In this document: in pieces, positions 25,435-35,602 of the stretch
Numbering within the stretch: position 1 is the stretch's first letter
Layout of the letters: each line of letters opens with the position of its first letter
DNA from: Tatumella morbirosei
GTDB taxonomy: Bacteria > Pseudomonadota > Gammaproteobacteria > Enterobacterales > Enterobacteriaceae
Assembly: GCF_000757425.2 (NCBI RefSeq)
Contig: NZ_JPKR02000003.1
Coordinates: forward strand, 496,001-560,000
Length of the DNA stretch: 64,000 nt
Direction of reading: 5' to 3'
Notes under the pieces: generated by a model
Databases searched by the model: none
What the model saw: only the letters and a program-made list of their open reading frames with translations
What the model was told of the DNA's origin: nothing
Position numbers and translations under genes: made by a program

Positions 25435-26484
25435 CTAAATACGGAGCGATTGTCCGTGACTGATGTGCAGCAGCATCTGCTGGCTAATTTTTTCGAGATC
25501 GACCACATCACAGGCGGCTTCCAGCAATATTGCCTCCCGGGGCATGCCAAAGACTACGCAGGTAGACTCACTCTGGGCGATGGTCCAGGCATTCGCCTGG
25601 CGCATCTTCAGTAACCCGGCAGCACCATCGTTGCCCATTCCGGTCAGGATCACCCCAACGGCATTACGTCCTGCATGACGTGCCACCGAGTCAAACAACA
25701 CATCGACCGACGGTCGATGGCGATTAACCGGTTCCCCTTCATTCAGCCTTATCTGATAATTTGCCCCACTGCGTCCCAGCTGCATATGCATCGATCCCGG
25801 GGCAATGTAGGCATAGCCGGGCAAGACCCTCTCACCCTCTTCGGCTTCTTTCACCGTGATCTGGCAGATACGGTTCAGACGTTCAGCAAATGAATGAGTA
25901 AAACCCGGGGGCATATGTTGGGTAATCAGCACGGCCGGAGAGGCTGCCGGTAAAGTTTCAAGGACTAACCTTAGCGCTTCTGTACCACCGGTCGACGAAC
26001 CGATGGCGATAAGTTTTTCACTGCTCAGGATAGGAGTCGTGCTCAGGACCTTTGGAACGGCGCCGGCTACTGGACGATACAGCCGTGCACGGGCAGCAAC
26101 ACGGATTTTTTCGGCAATCACCTGACAGTAAGCCAGCATGCCCTCCCGTAATCCCAACTGGGGTTTGGTCACAAAATCCACCGCGCCTAGTTCCAGGGCG
26201 CGCAGAGTCACCTCTGATCCTTTCCCCGTCAGGGAAGAAACCATGATCACTGGCATTGGACGCAACCGCATCAGTTTTTCCAGAAACTCCAGCCCGTCCA
26301 TACGAGGCATTTCAACATCCAGAGTAAGCACGGCAGGGTTAAACTGTTTAATCAGCTCACGAGCGACCAACGGATCAGGTGCTGTGGCAACCATTTCCAT
26401 ATCGGGCTGGCTGTTGACGATTTCGGTCATCAGCTGGCGCATTAATGCCGAATCATCGACACTCAGCACAGTAATTTTACTCAT
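25435..26484 (-). CDS. cheB: Protein-glutamate methylesterase/deamidase CheB
   Basis: CheB removes methyl groups from receptor glutamates, so it resets adaptation. The 349-aa product has a receiver domain with D56 ([12 protein letters not shown]) and a C-terminal esterase domain. The catalytic Ser is in [10 protein letters not shown], the His in [10 protein letters not shown] and the Asp in GMGNDGAAG. Its start overlaps the cheR stop by 4 bp. Confidence 0.97.
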   Translation of the reverse strand: MSKITVLSVDDSALMRQLMTEIVNSQPDMEMVATAPDPLVARELIKQFNPAVLTLDVEMPRMDGLEFLEKLMRLRPMPVIMVSSLTGKGSEVTLRALELGAVDFVTKPQLGLREGMLAYCQVIAEKIRVAARARLYRPVAGAVPKVLSTTPILSSEKLIAIGSSTGGTEALRLVLETLPAASPAVLITQHMPPGFTHSFAERLNRICQITVKEAEEGERVLPGYAYIAPGSMHMQLGRSGANYQIRLNEGEPVNRHRPSVDVLFDSVARHAGRNAVGVILTGMGNDGAAGLLKMRQANAWTIAQSESTCVVFGMPREAILLEAACDVVDLEKISQQMLLHISHGQSLRI

Positions 26485-27353
26485 TGCCTTTCCTTAGCAA
26501 GACTGTAAACCGTCTTACCTCGTAACCAAAAATCCTTACTGATCTGACTAAAGTTTTCAGAATGGCCGGCAAACAGCAGGCCGCCCGGTTTCAGGTAACG
26601 GACCATCTGTCGGAGAATGATTTCCTGCGTCGATTTATCGAAATAAATCATTATATTACGGCAAAATATCGCATCAAACTTCTCCGGGAGTTTCCAGTCA
26701 GGGCTGAGCAGATTGAGCTGGAAAAAATGCACCATATTACCCAGCTCGGGCCGGACCCGGACCTGCCCTTGTTGTGTGCCTTTTCCCTTAAGAAAAAATC
26801 GTTGTAATTGCTCCTGCGATAACACATCAAGAGATTCTTTGCTGTAAATCCCACGCTGTGCTTTCTCCAGCACCCGGGTGTCAATATCACTGGCACAGAC
26901 CTGAAACTTTCCGGGCGCTGTCCCAAGAGTCTCAGCCAGGGTTATGGCGATGGAATAGGGTTCTTCGCCGGTGGAAGCCGCACAGCTCCATACCTGATAG
27001 CAACCCTGCCGCTCACGGGCATGTTCCGCCAGCAAAGGAAAGTGGTGAGCCTCACGAAAGAATGAAGTCAGGTTGGTGGTCAGGGCATTGATAAATTCCT
27101 GCCATTCACTGCTGTTCGGCTGACTTTCAAGCAGAGCCAGGTACTGACCAAAATCCTTCATCTGCAACAACCGTAACCGCCGCATTAACCGGTTGTAGAC
27201 CATTTCCCGTTTATGTGAGGCCAGGACAATCCCCGCCCGTTGATAGATAAGCTGGCAAAGCCGCTGAAAATTGGCTTCAGACAACAGTAATTTTTGTGGC
27301 TGGGCGGTAACAGATTTTGTCTGTTGTACTGTGCTATTCGCTGGTTTTTCCAT
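26481..27353 (-). CDS. cheR: Chemotaxis protein methyltransferase CheR
   Basis: CheR methylates receptor glutamates using SAM. The 290-aa product has the N-terminal helical domain and a SAM-binding domain with [16 protein letters not shown] and [14 protein letters not shown]. It lies 124 bp downstream of the receptor gene, whose C-terminal NWETF is the CheR docking site, and overlaps cheB by 4 bp. Confidence 0.97.
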   Translation of the reverse strand: MEKPANSTVQQTKSVTAQPQKLLLSEANFQRLCQLIYQRAGIVLASHKREMVYNRLMRRLRLLQMKDFGQYLALLESQPNSSEWQEFINALTTNLTSFFREAHHFPLLAEHARERQGCYQVWSCAASTGEEPYSIAITLAETLGTAPGKFQVCASDIDTRVLEKAQRGIYSKESLDVLSQEQLQRFFLKGKGTQQGQVRVRPELGNMVHFFQLNLLSPDWKLPEKFDAIFCRNIMIYFDKSTQEIILRQMVRYLKPGGLLFAGHSENFSQISKDFWLRGKTVYSLAKERQ

Positions 27354-27477
27354 GAGTTTCTGACACCATCCTTTATGTCATACCACGGGGTTGAGGCCCC
27401 GTTTATGATGACTCTGACACTGAGCAATAAGCGGTCCGGGACGGATACCTGGCACTGCCAGGCACTCCCCGTGTTTT

Positions 27478-29145
27478 TCAAAAAGTTTCCCAGTTATCAG
27501 CCGCGTTGCCGGAATCCTGACCTCGTATTACTGGCGCCCTGAGGCCACTGTTGCCCGGAAGCAGTTTGACCTCATTTTCCGGCAACATCTGTCCGATATG
27601 GAAAACAGCTACCGCCTGTTTCAGTAAGCCTGCCTGTTCTTCCAGGGTGGCAGCAGCAGTCGCTGACTCTTCGACCAGAGTGGCGTTTTGCTGCGTGACC
27701 TGATCCATCTCGGTCACCGCGGTGCTCACCAGGTCAATACCCCGACTCTGTTCTTCGGATGCCGAAGCAATTTCCCCCATAATATCGGTGACCCGGGTGA
27801 CTGCATTGACGATTTCGCCCATCGTCGTGCCTGCGTTCTCCACTAACTGTGAACCGGAGTCGATGCGGTTAACTGAGTCTTCAATCAGTATTTTAATTTC
27901 TTTAGCCGCCTGAGCACTGCGCTGAGCCAGATTACGGACCTCTCCGGCGACGACAGCAAAACCCCGCCCCTGCTCTCCGGCACGAGCTGCCTCCACGGCA
28001 GCATTCAGCGCCAGGATATTGGTCTGGAAGGCGATGCCATCAATCACGCTGGTAATATCGGCAATCTTTTTCGAACTGCCGGCAATGTCTTTCATTGTGG
28101 TGACAACGTTCTCGACGACCGATCCGCCATGTCGTGCCGTATCAGAGGCATTCAGTGCCAGTTGCGAAGCCTGACGTGCGTTTTCGGCATTTTGTTTTAC
28201 CGTCGCCGTTAACTGCTCCATGCTGGAAGCCGTTTCTTCCAGAGAGGCCGCCTGTTGTTCGGTGCGGGCTGAAAGATCGGTACTGCCGTTAGCGATCTCA
28301 CTGGCTCCGGAATAAATTGACTCTGAACTATCACGTACCATACCTACGGTATTTCTCAGTTCCTGCTGCATAAAACGGACTGTATTAAGCAGTTCACCCA
28401 TTTCATTACTACTTTTCACTTCTATTGCATGGGTAAGATCGCCGTTAGCCACATGACGGATATGCTCGATACCCTGACGTAACGGTTTTAACAAAATACG
28501 GTGCATCCCCATCCATACCAGACCGACGACCAGTATCGTGACAATCAGTACGGCAACCAGCATCCATTCTGCTTGCTGAAAGTCATTGTTGCTTTGGTCA
28601 ATTCCCTTGTCAGTCAGCTCATCATTACGTTTGATCCAAACGTTGTAGTTGTTTTCAAAAATTTTTTGCTTATCCAACACTGGCATATTCACGAAATCAC
28701 CAATCCTTCCTTCATCCACCACCGCCAGTAAACTGAATAATCCTTCACGATAACTCTTATAACTTTTCTGCAGCTCCTGCTGCCGGGGATCCTTCAACCC
28801 ACTCTCCGTCAGAGCACCGTTATAATTCTGATACTCTTCATCAGCCAGTTTCATCTGATCACTGGCATTCTTTAGCAAGCCTGTGACCAGCTTGCTGCGT
28901 TTCTGTTGATCCTCAACTTGCTGCGCAGTAATAGCCGCCAGACTAATATTATTTCTGGCTTCCAGTAAGGCGTTACTCATTCCGGTAATATATTGCTGTT
29001 GATCTCGCAGCACCTGACTAAACGAGAAATTTTCTTTGCTGTGCTTGAGCATCTGAAAAAAGATACCCCCACTCACTATCTGTAATATCGCCATCAGGCA
29101 AAGCACACATAACAGACTGGTGACGATTTTCATTCGACTGAACAT
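27478..29145 (-). CDS. Methyl-accepting chemotaxis protein (Tsr/Tar type)
   Basis: This is a membrane chemoreceptor of 555 aa. The first membrane span follows [12 protein letters not shown] (like Tsr/Tar). A periplasmic four-helix sensing domain spans about residues 35-190; its helix 1 keeps the arginine-asparagine pair (LLEARNNIS) in the region that binds amino acids in Tsr and Tar. Then come a second span, a HAMP domain and the conserved signalling tip ([20 protein letters not shown]). The protein ends in NWETF. I chose the start at 29145 (AGAGG site) because it gives the family N terminus. The ligand cannot be named from sequence. It is the only receptor gene in the cluster; E. coli has tar and tap here. 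Confidence 0.94.
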   Translation of the reverse strand: MFSRMKIVTSLLCVLCLMAILQIVSGGIFFQMLKHSKENFSFSQVLRDQQQYITGMSNALLEARNNISLAAITAQQVEDQQKRSKLVTGLLKNASDQMKLADEEYQNYNGALTESGLKDPRQQELQKSYKSYREGLFSLLAVVDEGRIGDFVNMPVLDKQKIFENNYNVWIKRNDELTDKGIDQSNNDFQQAEWMLVAVLIVTILVVGLVWMGMHRILLKPLRQGIEHIRHVANGDLTHAIEVKSSNEMGELLNTVRFMQQELRNTVGMVRDSSESIYSGASEIANGSTDLSARTEQQAASLEETASSMEQLTATVKQNAENARQASQLALNASDTARHGGSVVENVVTTMKDIAGSSKKIADITSVIDGIAFQTNILALNAAVEAARAGEQGRGFAVVAGEVRNLAQRSAQAAKEIKILIEDSVNRIDSGSQLVENAGTTMGEIVNAVTRVTDIMGEIASASEEQSRGIDLVSTAVTEMDQVTQQNATLVEESATAAATLEEQAGLLKQAVAVFHIGQMLPENEVKLLPGNSGLRAPVIRGQDSGNAADNWETF

Positions 29146-29176
29146 AATGACCTCTGTAATAAGCATGACTCTGCTT

Positions 29177-29203
29177 ATATCGGCCAACAAAAATAAATCT
29201 TTA
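29177..29203 (-). promoter_or_regulatory. Sigma-28 (FliA) promoter for the receptor-cheRBYZ unit
   Basis: On the minus strand TAAAGATT, an 11-bp spacer and GCCGATAT closely match the FliA consensus TAAAGTTT-N11-GCCGATAA. The -10 lies 32 bp upstream of the receptor start. Confidence 0.88.
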
Positions 29204-29231
29204 TTTCCTGACAACTATTATTTACAGAAAT

Positions 29232-29257
29232 AAAAAAGACGACTCATGTCGCCTTTT
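29232..29257 (-). terminator. Terminator after cheW
   Basis: On the minus strand AAAAGGCGAC/GTCGTCTTTT forms a 10-bp stem (one G-U pair) with a 4-base loop, then more T. It lies about 20 bp past the cheW stop and separates motAB-cheAW from the receptor unit. Confidence 0.75.
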
Positions 29258-29277
29258 AGCATTGTGTCCGGATATTT

Positions 29278-29751
29278 TTATCTGAGCGTATCTACCAGCG
29301 CCATTTCATCACTACTGAGTAATTTCTCAATATCAACCAGAATCAGCATCCTGTCTCCCCGGGCCCCCAATCCTGTCAGATATTCAGTGGCCAGAGTCAC
29401 CGTGAACTCAGGGGCAGCGCGGATATCATCCTTACTGAGCGCCAGCACATCGGACACTCCGTCGACGACAATTCCCACTACCCTGTTTTTTAGATTAAGC
29501 ACGATGACCACAGTATTTTCATTATAGGCAACATCATTTTGCAAAAATTTAATCCGCATATCTAAAATAGGGACAATAACACCACGCAGATTAGTTACCC
29601 CTTTAATAAAAGAAGGTGTATTTGCAATTCGGGTGACATGATCATAGCCTCTAATCTCCTGGACCTTCAGTATATCGATCCCATATTCTTCATCACCTAG
29701 CGTAAAGATCAGAAATTCCTGAGAGGCTATTTCTTCAGCTATCTTTTCCAC
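29278..29751 (-). CDS. cheW: Chemotaxis coupling protein CheW
   Basis: CheW links receptors to the kinase CheA. The 157-aa product is a single CheW domain with the typical [16 protein letters not shown] and [16 protein letters not shown] segments. It follows cheA by 19 bp and is the last gene of the motAB-cheAW operon. Confidence 0.96.
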   Translation of the reverse strand: MEKIAEEIASQEFLIFTLGDEEYGIDILKVQEIRGYDHVTRIANTPSFIKGVTNLRGVIVPILDMRIKFLQNDVAYNENTVVIVLNLKNRVVGIVVDGVSDVLALSKDDIRAAPEFTVTLATEYLTGLGARGDRMLILVDIEKLLSSDEMALVDTLR

Positions 29752-29770
29752 ATAAACCCCACATATTTAT

Positions 29771-31759
29771 TTATTCGTAGGTATTACCCGTCTTTGCGGA
29801 TAAACATTTATCCCGGTGAAATGACTGCAATACCGCAATATCGACGATAAATGCGACGCTGCCGTCACCCATAATGGTTGCTGCAGAGATGCCTTCAACT
29901 TTCCGGTAATTACTTTCAAGATTTTTTACCACCACCTGATGCTGACCAATAAGCTGATCAACCAGCAATGCATATCGCTTACCGGCAGTTTGTAAGATTA
30001 TCGCAATACCACGGGTCGGGTCCTGATGAGCATTTTCAACCTCAAAAACCGCAGATAACGCCACCAGTGGCAGATATTCACCCCGAACTTCCAGCACCCG
30101 TTCGCCACCGGCCAGCGCTTTCAGATCTTTACGCTCTGGTTGTAGTGATTCCATCACCGCGTTGAGTGGCAGGATAAACACCTCATTACCCACACGTACC
30201 GACATACCATCGAGAATTGCCAGCGTCAGCGGTAACAGAATACGAATGGTTGTCCCCTGTCCCTGTTTTGAGCTGATTTCCACATGACCGCCCATTTGCT
30301 GGATATTCCGCTTGACCACATCCATACCCACACCACGCCCTGAGACATCCGTGACCTGCTCTGCTGTCGAGAAACCCGGCGCAAAAATTAACAGACCAAT
30401 ATCGTCATCGCTCATATTTTCATGCAATGGGATACCGGAAGAGCGTGCTTTAGCCAGTATTTTTTCGTGGTTCAGTCCGGCACCATCATCAGTGACCTCA
30501 ATACAAATATTGCCTCCACGATGCTCTGCCGACAGTATCAGATGACCGGTCTCAGATTTACCGACCTCAATACGCTGCTTTGTGGGCTCTACACCATGAT
30601 CCAGACTATTACGTACCAGATGAGTCAGAGGGTCAATAATGCGCTCTATCAGGCTTTTATCCAGCTCGGTAGAGCTACCCTGCAACGTCAGCTCGACTTT
30701 CTTACCGAGTTTCGCCGCCAGATCTCTGACCAGCCGAGGGAAACGGCTGAATACATATTCCATCGGCATCATCCTGATAGACATCACCGATTCCTGAAGA
30801 TCGCGTGCATTTCGCTCCAACTGACTCATGCTGTTCAGTAAATCACCATGAATTCCGGGTTCCAGGGTATTCGCATGTTGTTGTAACATTGATTGCGTAA
30901 TCACCAGTTCACCCACCAGGTTAATCAACTGGTCGACCTTTTCAACCGCCACGCGGATACTGCCAGATTCACTGGCTTTCATCACCGGAGGGGGCTGCCT
31001 TGCGGTTTTTATCGACGACTCGTCCACGGATTTATCCGGACTTTCCTTCGCTACCCCGGCATCTGATTCGGGCGAAATGAAATGCACCTGCTGTTCATTC
31101 ACCACGAAACAGAGTACAGCAAGCAGATCCTCTTCACTCACCCCGGCAATGTTAGCCTCAAGGCTGTCAGAATGCTTAACCACCCCGGAAACCTTACCGA
31201 TATTTTGTAACTCCGTAAGCAGAAGTTCGGCTTCATTATTTTTCAGTGATTCCAGCCGTAACCGGACTGTTTTATCGGTACTGCCTTTGATCTCAGTGAC
31301 CGGAAGCTCAACAGGATGCTGCGGCCCGGTTTCTCCGGTCGTGATGTCTGCGCCGTCATCTCCGGAATCCTTTTCGAGGGCAATCTGCCGTAGCATTTCG
31401 CAGATATAGCGAAAGCTTTCTTCGTCCGGTTGTTGCGACAACTTATAGGCATTCAGCTGCTCTTGCATAATATCTTTGGTTTCCAGAAAAATATTAATAA
31501 TTGCGCTGTTCAGTGACAGCTCGTCGCGCCTGGCACTGTCAAGTATGTTCTCCAGGATATGCGTCGTTTCCTGTAATACCGTGAAACCGAATGTTGCCGC
31601 TCCGCCCTTGATGGAATGAGCTGCCCTGAAAATGGCATTCAACTGCTCCGCATCAGGTGTCTCAGGGTCCAGAGCCAGCAGATGCTGCTCCATATCGGCC
31701 AGTAACTCATCGGCTTCATCAAAAAAGGTCTGATAAAAATCACTGATATCCATTGTCAC
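29771..31759 (-). CDS. cheA: Chemotaxis sensor kinase CheA
   Basis: CheA phosphorylates CheY and CheB in response to receptors. The 662-aa product has the P1 domain with phospho-acceptor H48 (AAHSIKGGA), a CheY-binding P2, P3 dimerisation, P4 kinase (HLVRNSLDHGVEP N box, DDGAGLN and GRGVGMDVVK G boxes) and a CheW-like P5. The start is GTG (GTG-ACA-ATG), parallel to E. coli. A methionine is kept at position 98, where E. coli starts the short form CheA-S, so a short form may also be made here. Confidence 0.97.
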   Translation of the reverse strand: MTMDISDFYQTFFDEADELLADMEQHLLALDPETPDAEQLNAIFRAAHSIKGGAATFGFTVLQETTHILENILDSARRDELSLNSAIINIFLETKDIMQEQLNAYKLSQQPDEESFRYICEMLRQIALEKDSGDDGADITTGETGPQHPVELPVTEIKGSTDKTVRLRLESLKNNEAELLLTELQNIGKVSGVVKHSDSLEANIAGVSEEDLLAVLCFVVNEQQVHFISPESDAGVAKESPDKSVDESSIKTARQPPPVMKASESGSIRVAVEKVDQLINLVGELVITQSMLQQHANTLEPGIHGDLLNSMSQLERNARDLQESVMSIRMMPMEYVFSRFPRLVRDLAAKLGKKVELTLQGSSTELDKSLIERIIDPLTHLVRNSLDHGVEPTKQRIEVGKSETGHLILSAEHRGGNICIEVTDDGAGLNHEKILAKARSSGIPLHENMSDDDIGLLIFAPGFSTAEQVTDVSGRGVGMDVVKRNIQQMGGHVEISSKQGQGTTIRILLPLTLAILDGMSVRVGNEVFILPLNAVMESLQPERKDLKALAGGERVLEVRGEYLPLVALSAVFEVENAHQDPTRGIAIILQTAGKRYALLVDQLIGQHQVVVKNLESNYRKVEGISAATIMGDGSVAFIVDIAVLQSFHRDKCLSAKTGNTYE

Positions 31760-31770
31760 GTAAGCTGCCT

Positions 31771-32856
31771 TTATTGGTCTGTAGAGGGCGTTCCTGCCGC
31801 TAATGAAGATGTAGCGTCCGGCGGTACTGTCGGTGGTTGCTGAAGTGTCGCCCCGGACACAGCCGGCAGAGCCGAATCTTCAACTGTATGGTTATCCTTC
31901 GTATCAGACGTGGTCTCTGAACCATGTTGAGCAGATGCTGCTGACGAAGAAGGTACTGCTGAGCTTACCGGAGACGGGAGTTGCAACTGACCCGGTTCAG
32001 AAATTGTGATTGCCTGTGCTTCACTGTTTTCTTTTTCAATAGCCTTCTGTGCATCTTCGGTCAGTATCAGCAAACTGATCCTCCGGTTTTCGGCGTCATC
32101 ACCCTGCAGATTTTTGAGTTTCATCGTATCCGCCATCCCTAGTACCCGCAGAACTTTCCCCTGATTCAGACCACCCGCGACCAGTTCCCGACGAGAGGCA
32201 TTGGCCCGGTTAGCCGAAAGCTCCCAGTTACTAAAACTTTTTTCGCCGTCCTGGTAGGGATAATCATCGGTATGTCCGGCAATGCTGATGGCATTGGGGA
32301 CATCATTAAGAATTGGCGCTATTGCCTGCAGAATCGTGCGCATATAAGGTTCCACTTCTGAGCTGCCACGAAGAAACATCGGCCTTTGTTTACTGTCGAT
32401 GATCTGAATCCGTAATCCGTTGCTAACCATTGTAATTAACAGATGGGGGCGAAGTGCTTTCAGTCGCGGGTCATTCAGTAGCAGTTTTTCCAGCTTCTTT
32501 TGCAGCTGTTTGAGTCGCCGACTGTCCTGTTGATTTTTGCTATCTGCTTTAGGGAGCACACGTTTGACTTCTCCTTGTTGACGGGTCACATCTTCCCCAC
32601 CACCGGGTACCACACTGACACTGTCACTACTGCGATAACCGCCGGACAATGCAACCTTCAATGGCGTCTTAAAATATTCGGCTATCTGTTGAAGTTCTTT
32701 CGGAGTGGATACCGACACCAGCCACATCACCATAAAGAAAGCCATCATGGCAGTCATAAAATCGGCATAGGCTATTTTCCAGGAACCGTGACTGTCATGG
32801 TGTTTGGACGATTTTATTTTCTTTACCACCACTCTCTGACGTTCAACCGGTTTCAT
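31771..32856 (-). CDS. motB: Flagellar motor stator protein MotB
   Basis: MotB anchors the stator to peptidoglycan and carries the proton-accepting aspartate. The 361-aa product has one N-terminal membrane span containing D32 ([13 protein letters not shown]) and an OmpA-like peptidoglycan-binding domain with [13 protein letters not shown]. coli MotB is 308 aa; here the C terminus is longer by some 50 residues and rich in S, P, T and A (from about residue 285). The start overlaps the motA stop by 4 bp, so stator assembly depends on motA, which is frameshifted. Confidence 0.95.
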   Translation of the reverse strand: MKPVERQRVVVKKIKSSKHHDSHGSWKIAYADFMTAMMAFFMVMWLVSVSTPKELQQIAEYFKTPLKVALSGGYRSSDSVSVVPGGGEDVTRQQGEVKRVLPKADSKNQQDSRRLKQLQKKLEKLLLNDPRLKALRPHLLITMVSNGLRIQIIDSKQRPMFLRGSSEVEPYMRTILQAIAPILNDVPNAISIAGHTDDYPYQDGEKSFSNWELSANRANASRRELVAGGLNQGKVLRVLGMADTMKLKNLQGDDAENRRISLLILTEDAQKAIEKENSEAQAITISEPGQLQLPSPVSSAVPSSSAASAQHGSETTSDTKDNHTVEDSALPAVSGATLQQPPTVPPDATSSLAAGTPSTDQ

Positions 32857-33741
32857 ACGTCGGCTTCCACTGTGGATTTATTAACTGTTTTATTCTCACG
32901 GACATGATCCTCCAGTTCAGTAAATGAAGGGCGTTCACTCGAATACAGAACCTTACGTCCAAACTCGACTGCAATCTGCGGTGGATAGCCATGCATATTC
33001 GATAACAGTGTTATTTTTATGCACTGCATCATCTTGGTATTTTCGGCATATTTCTGTCGGAGTACAGAGGCCAGTGGTGAGATAAAACCGTATGACAGCA
33101 GAATACCCAGGAAAGTCCCGACCATTGCATGAGCAATTAACGCGCCCAGTTCCGCCGCCGGACGGTCCGCAGAGGCCAGAGCATGCACTACCCCCATCAC
33201 CGCCGCTACAATCCCAAACGCCGGCAACCCGTCACCTGCCGCAGCGATACTCTGTGCTGGCGCATCACTTTCATGCTCGTATGTTTCTATTTCTTCATCC
33301 ATTAATGATTCGATTTCAAATGCACTCATATTACCACTGATAATTAGCCGCAAATAATCAGTCATAAAATCGATAATCATTTTATCAGCCAACAGTTTGG
33401 GATAGTGAGTAAATAGTTCGCTATTGGCAGGCTCCTCAATATCTTTCTCCAGGGCCAGCATACCCTGCTGTCGGGCCTTTGACATCAACTGAAATAATAA
33501 TGTCATCAGATCAAGGTAGTGCGTTTTAGTATATTTTGAGCCTCTGAATAATAAAGGCAGCGCTTTGAGTGTTTTTTTTAGTGACTTACTGCTATTCCCG
33601 ACAAAAAAACGCCCCAATCCCGGCACCACCGATGATCAATAATTCCGTCGGTTGATACAGTGCGCCCATTTCCCCGCCGACCAGTGCATATCCTCCCAGC
33701 ACTGAACCGATAACCACAATATACCCCAGAATAATTAACAC
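32853..33741 (-). pseudogene. motA: Flagellar motor stator protein MotA, frameshifted
   Basis: MotA forms the proton channel with MotB. Translation from the GTG at 33741 reads MLIILGYIVVIGSVLGGYAL and on to GGAGIGAFF. There a run of seven T (plus-strand A, 33603-33609) shifts the frame and stops at CREstop. Removing one T gives ...GAFFVGNSSKSLKKTLKALPLL and joins the rest, for 295 aa in all, exactly the E. coli length. The remainder is normal, including the conserved proline and glycine segments SADRPAAELGALIAHAMVGTF. It is either a homopolymer sequencing error or a real lesion that would abolish swimming. A start inside the second frame would lack the first membrane span. Confidence 0.9.
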
Positions 33742-33858
33742 GGAGAGCCCCTTACGTCGCCGATATCTTACGAAATTTATTTATGCTGAAATTATTTAAA
33801 GTCAATAATAAAGCAAAGAAATACACTACTACCGGACATTTGATAAATTTAACACTAC

Positions 33859-34431
33859 TTAGCTTTTAATTTTCTCATCCAGCATATACAAGCTGTTATC
33901 GGCATCCGCTTGTGGAAGTTTACGTTTTTTAACTGCCCGGGAGGGTGGCTGACATAAACTACAGATAAAACTGCCTCTGGGCTGGTGGGCATGATTAACA
34001 AACTGTCCATGACAGCATCGACAGGAGGAGAGTTCCAGCATTCCACTTTCTACGAAGCGTATTAATGTCCAGGCACGGGTCAGTGCCAGTAACGGTCCTT
34101 CATCACCAGGTGGGCATTGTTCCAGATACAACCGGTAAGCCGCGATCAGCGCACCGACCCCTTCTGTTAATTGGGTTTTCTGCATAAATAACCAGGCGTG
34201 ATAAAATACCGTGGCATGTATATTATGCTCCCAGGTCATAAACCAGTCAGTGGAAAATGGCAACATACCTTTCGGTGGCGGGCATCCTTTAATTTCTTTG
34301 TATAGCCTGATTAGGCGCCCACGACTGAGGACAGTTTCGCTTTCCAGTAATTGTAACCGCGCGCCAAGCCTGATAAGTTCTGTGGCCAGTTGAATGTCGT
34401 GCCCTTCCTGTATAACACTGTGTGCTTTCAT
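33859..34431 (-). CDS. flhC: Flagellar master regulator subunit FlhC
   Basis: With FlhD it forms the FlhD4C2 activator of class II flagellar genes. The 190-aa product (E. coli 192) ends in a zinc site with two CxxC pairs (SCRCC and CSLC, in [19 protein letters not shown]). I used the ATG at 34431, which has an AGGAGA ribosome site and fits the family; a longer in-frame start would add 19 residues overlapping flhD. It follows flhD by 31 bp. Confidence 0.96.
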   Translation of the reverse strand: MKAHSVIQEGHDIQLATELIRLGARLQLLESETVLSRGRLIRLYKEIKGCPPPKGMLPFSTDWFMTWEHNIHATVFYHAWLFMQKTQLTEGVGALIAAYRLYLEQCPPGDEGPLLALTRAWTLIRFVESGMLELSSCRCCHGQFVNHAHQPRGSFICSLCQPPSRAVKKRKLPQADADNSLYMLDEKIKS

Positions 34432-34462
34432 CTCTTTCTCCTGAAGTTTACCGGCAGGTTTT

Positions 34463-34780
34463 CTAAGAAACTGACTGTAAAAGCTCACTGGCTAAAATAA
34501 TTCCGGTATGAATTTGCTGCATATCGTCTACCCGGGATTCGCGGGTCAGGCGCTGTATAGTGGTATAATCCATAAACCGCAGTTTGCATATTAACTGGTT
34601 AGTTTCAGCCAGTTTCACCAGACCTGGCAGAGTCAGTTCTGCCAGTTTATTTGCCATGGCTTCATCAATTCCAAGGCGAAACATAGCTGAAGATTTATCC
34701 TGGCTAATTAGCTGCTGAGCCAGAAGTAAATACGAAAGATTAATGTCGTAAATATGTTTCACCAGGTTTACTGAATTCAT
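34463..34780 (-). CDS. flhD: Flagellar master regulator subunit FlhD
   Basis: The 105-aa product matches FlhD across [33 protein letters not shown] and [11 protein letters not shown]. coli FlhD is about 116 aa; the tail after SELLQSV is shorter here. The ATG has an AGAGGAAA ribosome site. It is the promoter-proximal gene of flhDC, with a long AT-rich region upstream. Confidence 0.95.
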   Translation of the reverse strand: MNSVNLVKHIYDINLSYLLLAQQLISQDKSSAMFRLGIDEAMANKLAELTLPGLVKLAETNQLICKLRFMDYTTIQRLTRESRVDDMQQIHTGIILASELLQSVS

Positions 34781-35527
34781 TTTAGTTTCCTCTTGATTAA
34801 ATTACTAACTCACACACACAGAATCCCCACATTGCACAGTTTCCCGGCAACATCCTTCCATAAAATTTATCTCTTCAAAACTGACACACAAGATTAAATA
34901 ATTAGACACATCCCAAAACGGTAATCAACAGGAAAAATATTCTTTTGTATAAAAACACACAACTTCATTTTTTCCTGTTTTATGGGATTTATCTTATTTG
35001 AATTTAACTGTTCACTGACGCGCGCACAATGGTTTTTTCTATTTATTTAGCAGGGGAATTGACTTAGATCATTTTACAAAAATTACCACAGGTTTCAAAG
35101 GGTAATATAACCACCTTTAAATTTTTATCAAAAATTGCTGTCAATCAAAAAATACACCTGATAATAAATCAGCCATACTCATGATTTGCGGCAAATCAAT
35201 TAAATAAATTACTGATTTGCATAAAACACCAACAGATCTGAGTATTTTATTTTATTGCATAAGTATTCAATGGAATTATTTCCATTAGTCACAATAGTGT
35301 TGCACCACCCGGAATCAAACAAAGCATCTCATAATAAACAACTCACTGGATATTGCATGACTATTTAAAATCAACAATAACAAAAATAAATAACACTTCA
35401 ATAGCCCATTTTTTATTAAATGAAATCGATAAATTGGTGAGATTAAAATAAAATTCCCGGAAAAATAATCAAGACTATAAATATACCGGCAATATTGCCG
35501 ATATAGCCGGACTAAGAGAGAGAACAG
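34781..35527. promoter_or_regulatory. Long AT-rich upstream region of flhDC
   Basis: About 750 bp without a credible gene precede flhD, with markedly higher A+T than the flanks. In enterics this region carries the flhDC promoter, a long leader and binding sites for many regulators. One FNR/CRP-like palindrome, TTGACTTAGATCAT (35059-35072), is visible. I could not place the promoter with confidence, and no insertion sequence is present. E. coli has uspC here; it is absent. Confidence 0.5.
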
Positions 35528-35557
35528 ACCACCGACAACCAGCGTTATGTCGGCGGT
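35528..35557 (-). terminator. Hairpin downstream of otsA
   Basis: On the minus strand ACCGCCGACA/TGTCGGTGGT pairs over 10 bp (one G-U) around a 10-base loop, about 45 bp past the otsA stop, followed by a T/C-rich stretch. It is a plausible otsBA terminator. Confidence 0.5.
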
Positions 35558-35602
35558 AATAGTGGAGTCTGCTGAATAATACGGTGTAACCTAACGGGTA
35601 TC

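Noticed and set aside
33742-33790. GCCGATAT on the plus strand upstream of motA, taken as a sigma-28 promoter
   Set aside because: It points away from motA and has no matching TAAA box at the right distance.
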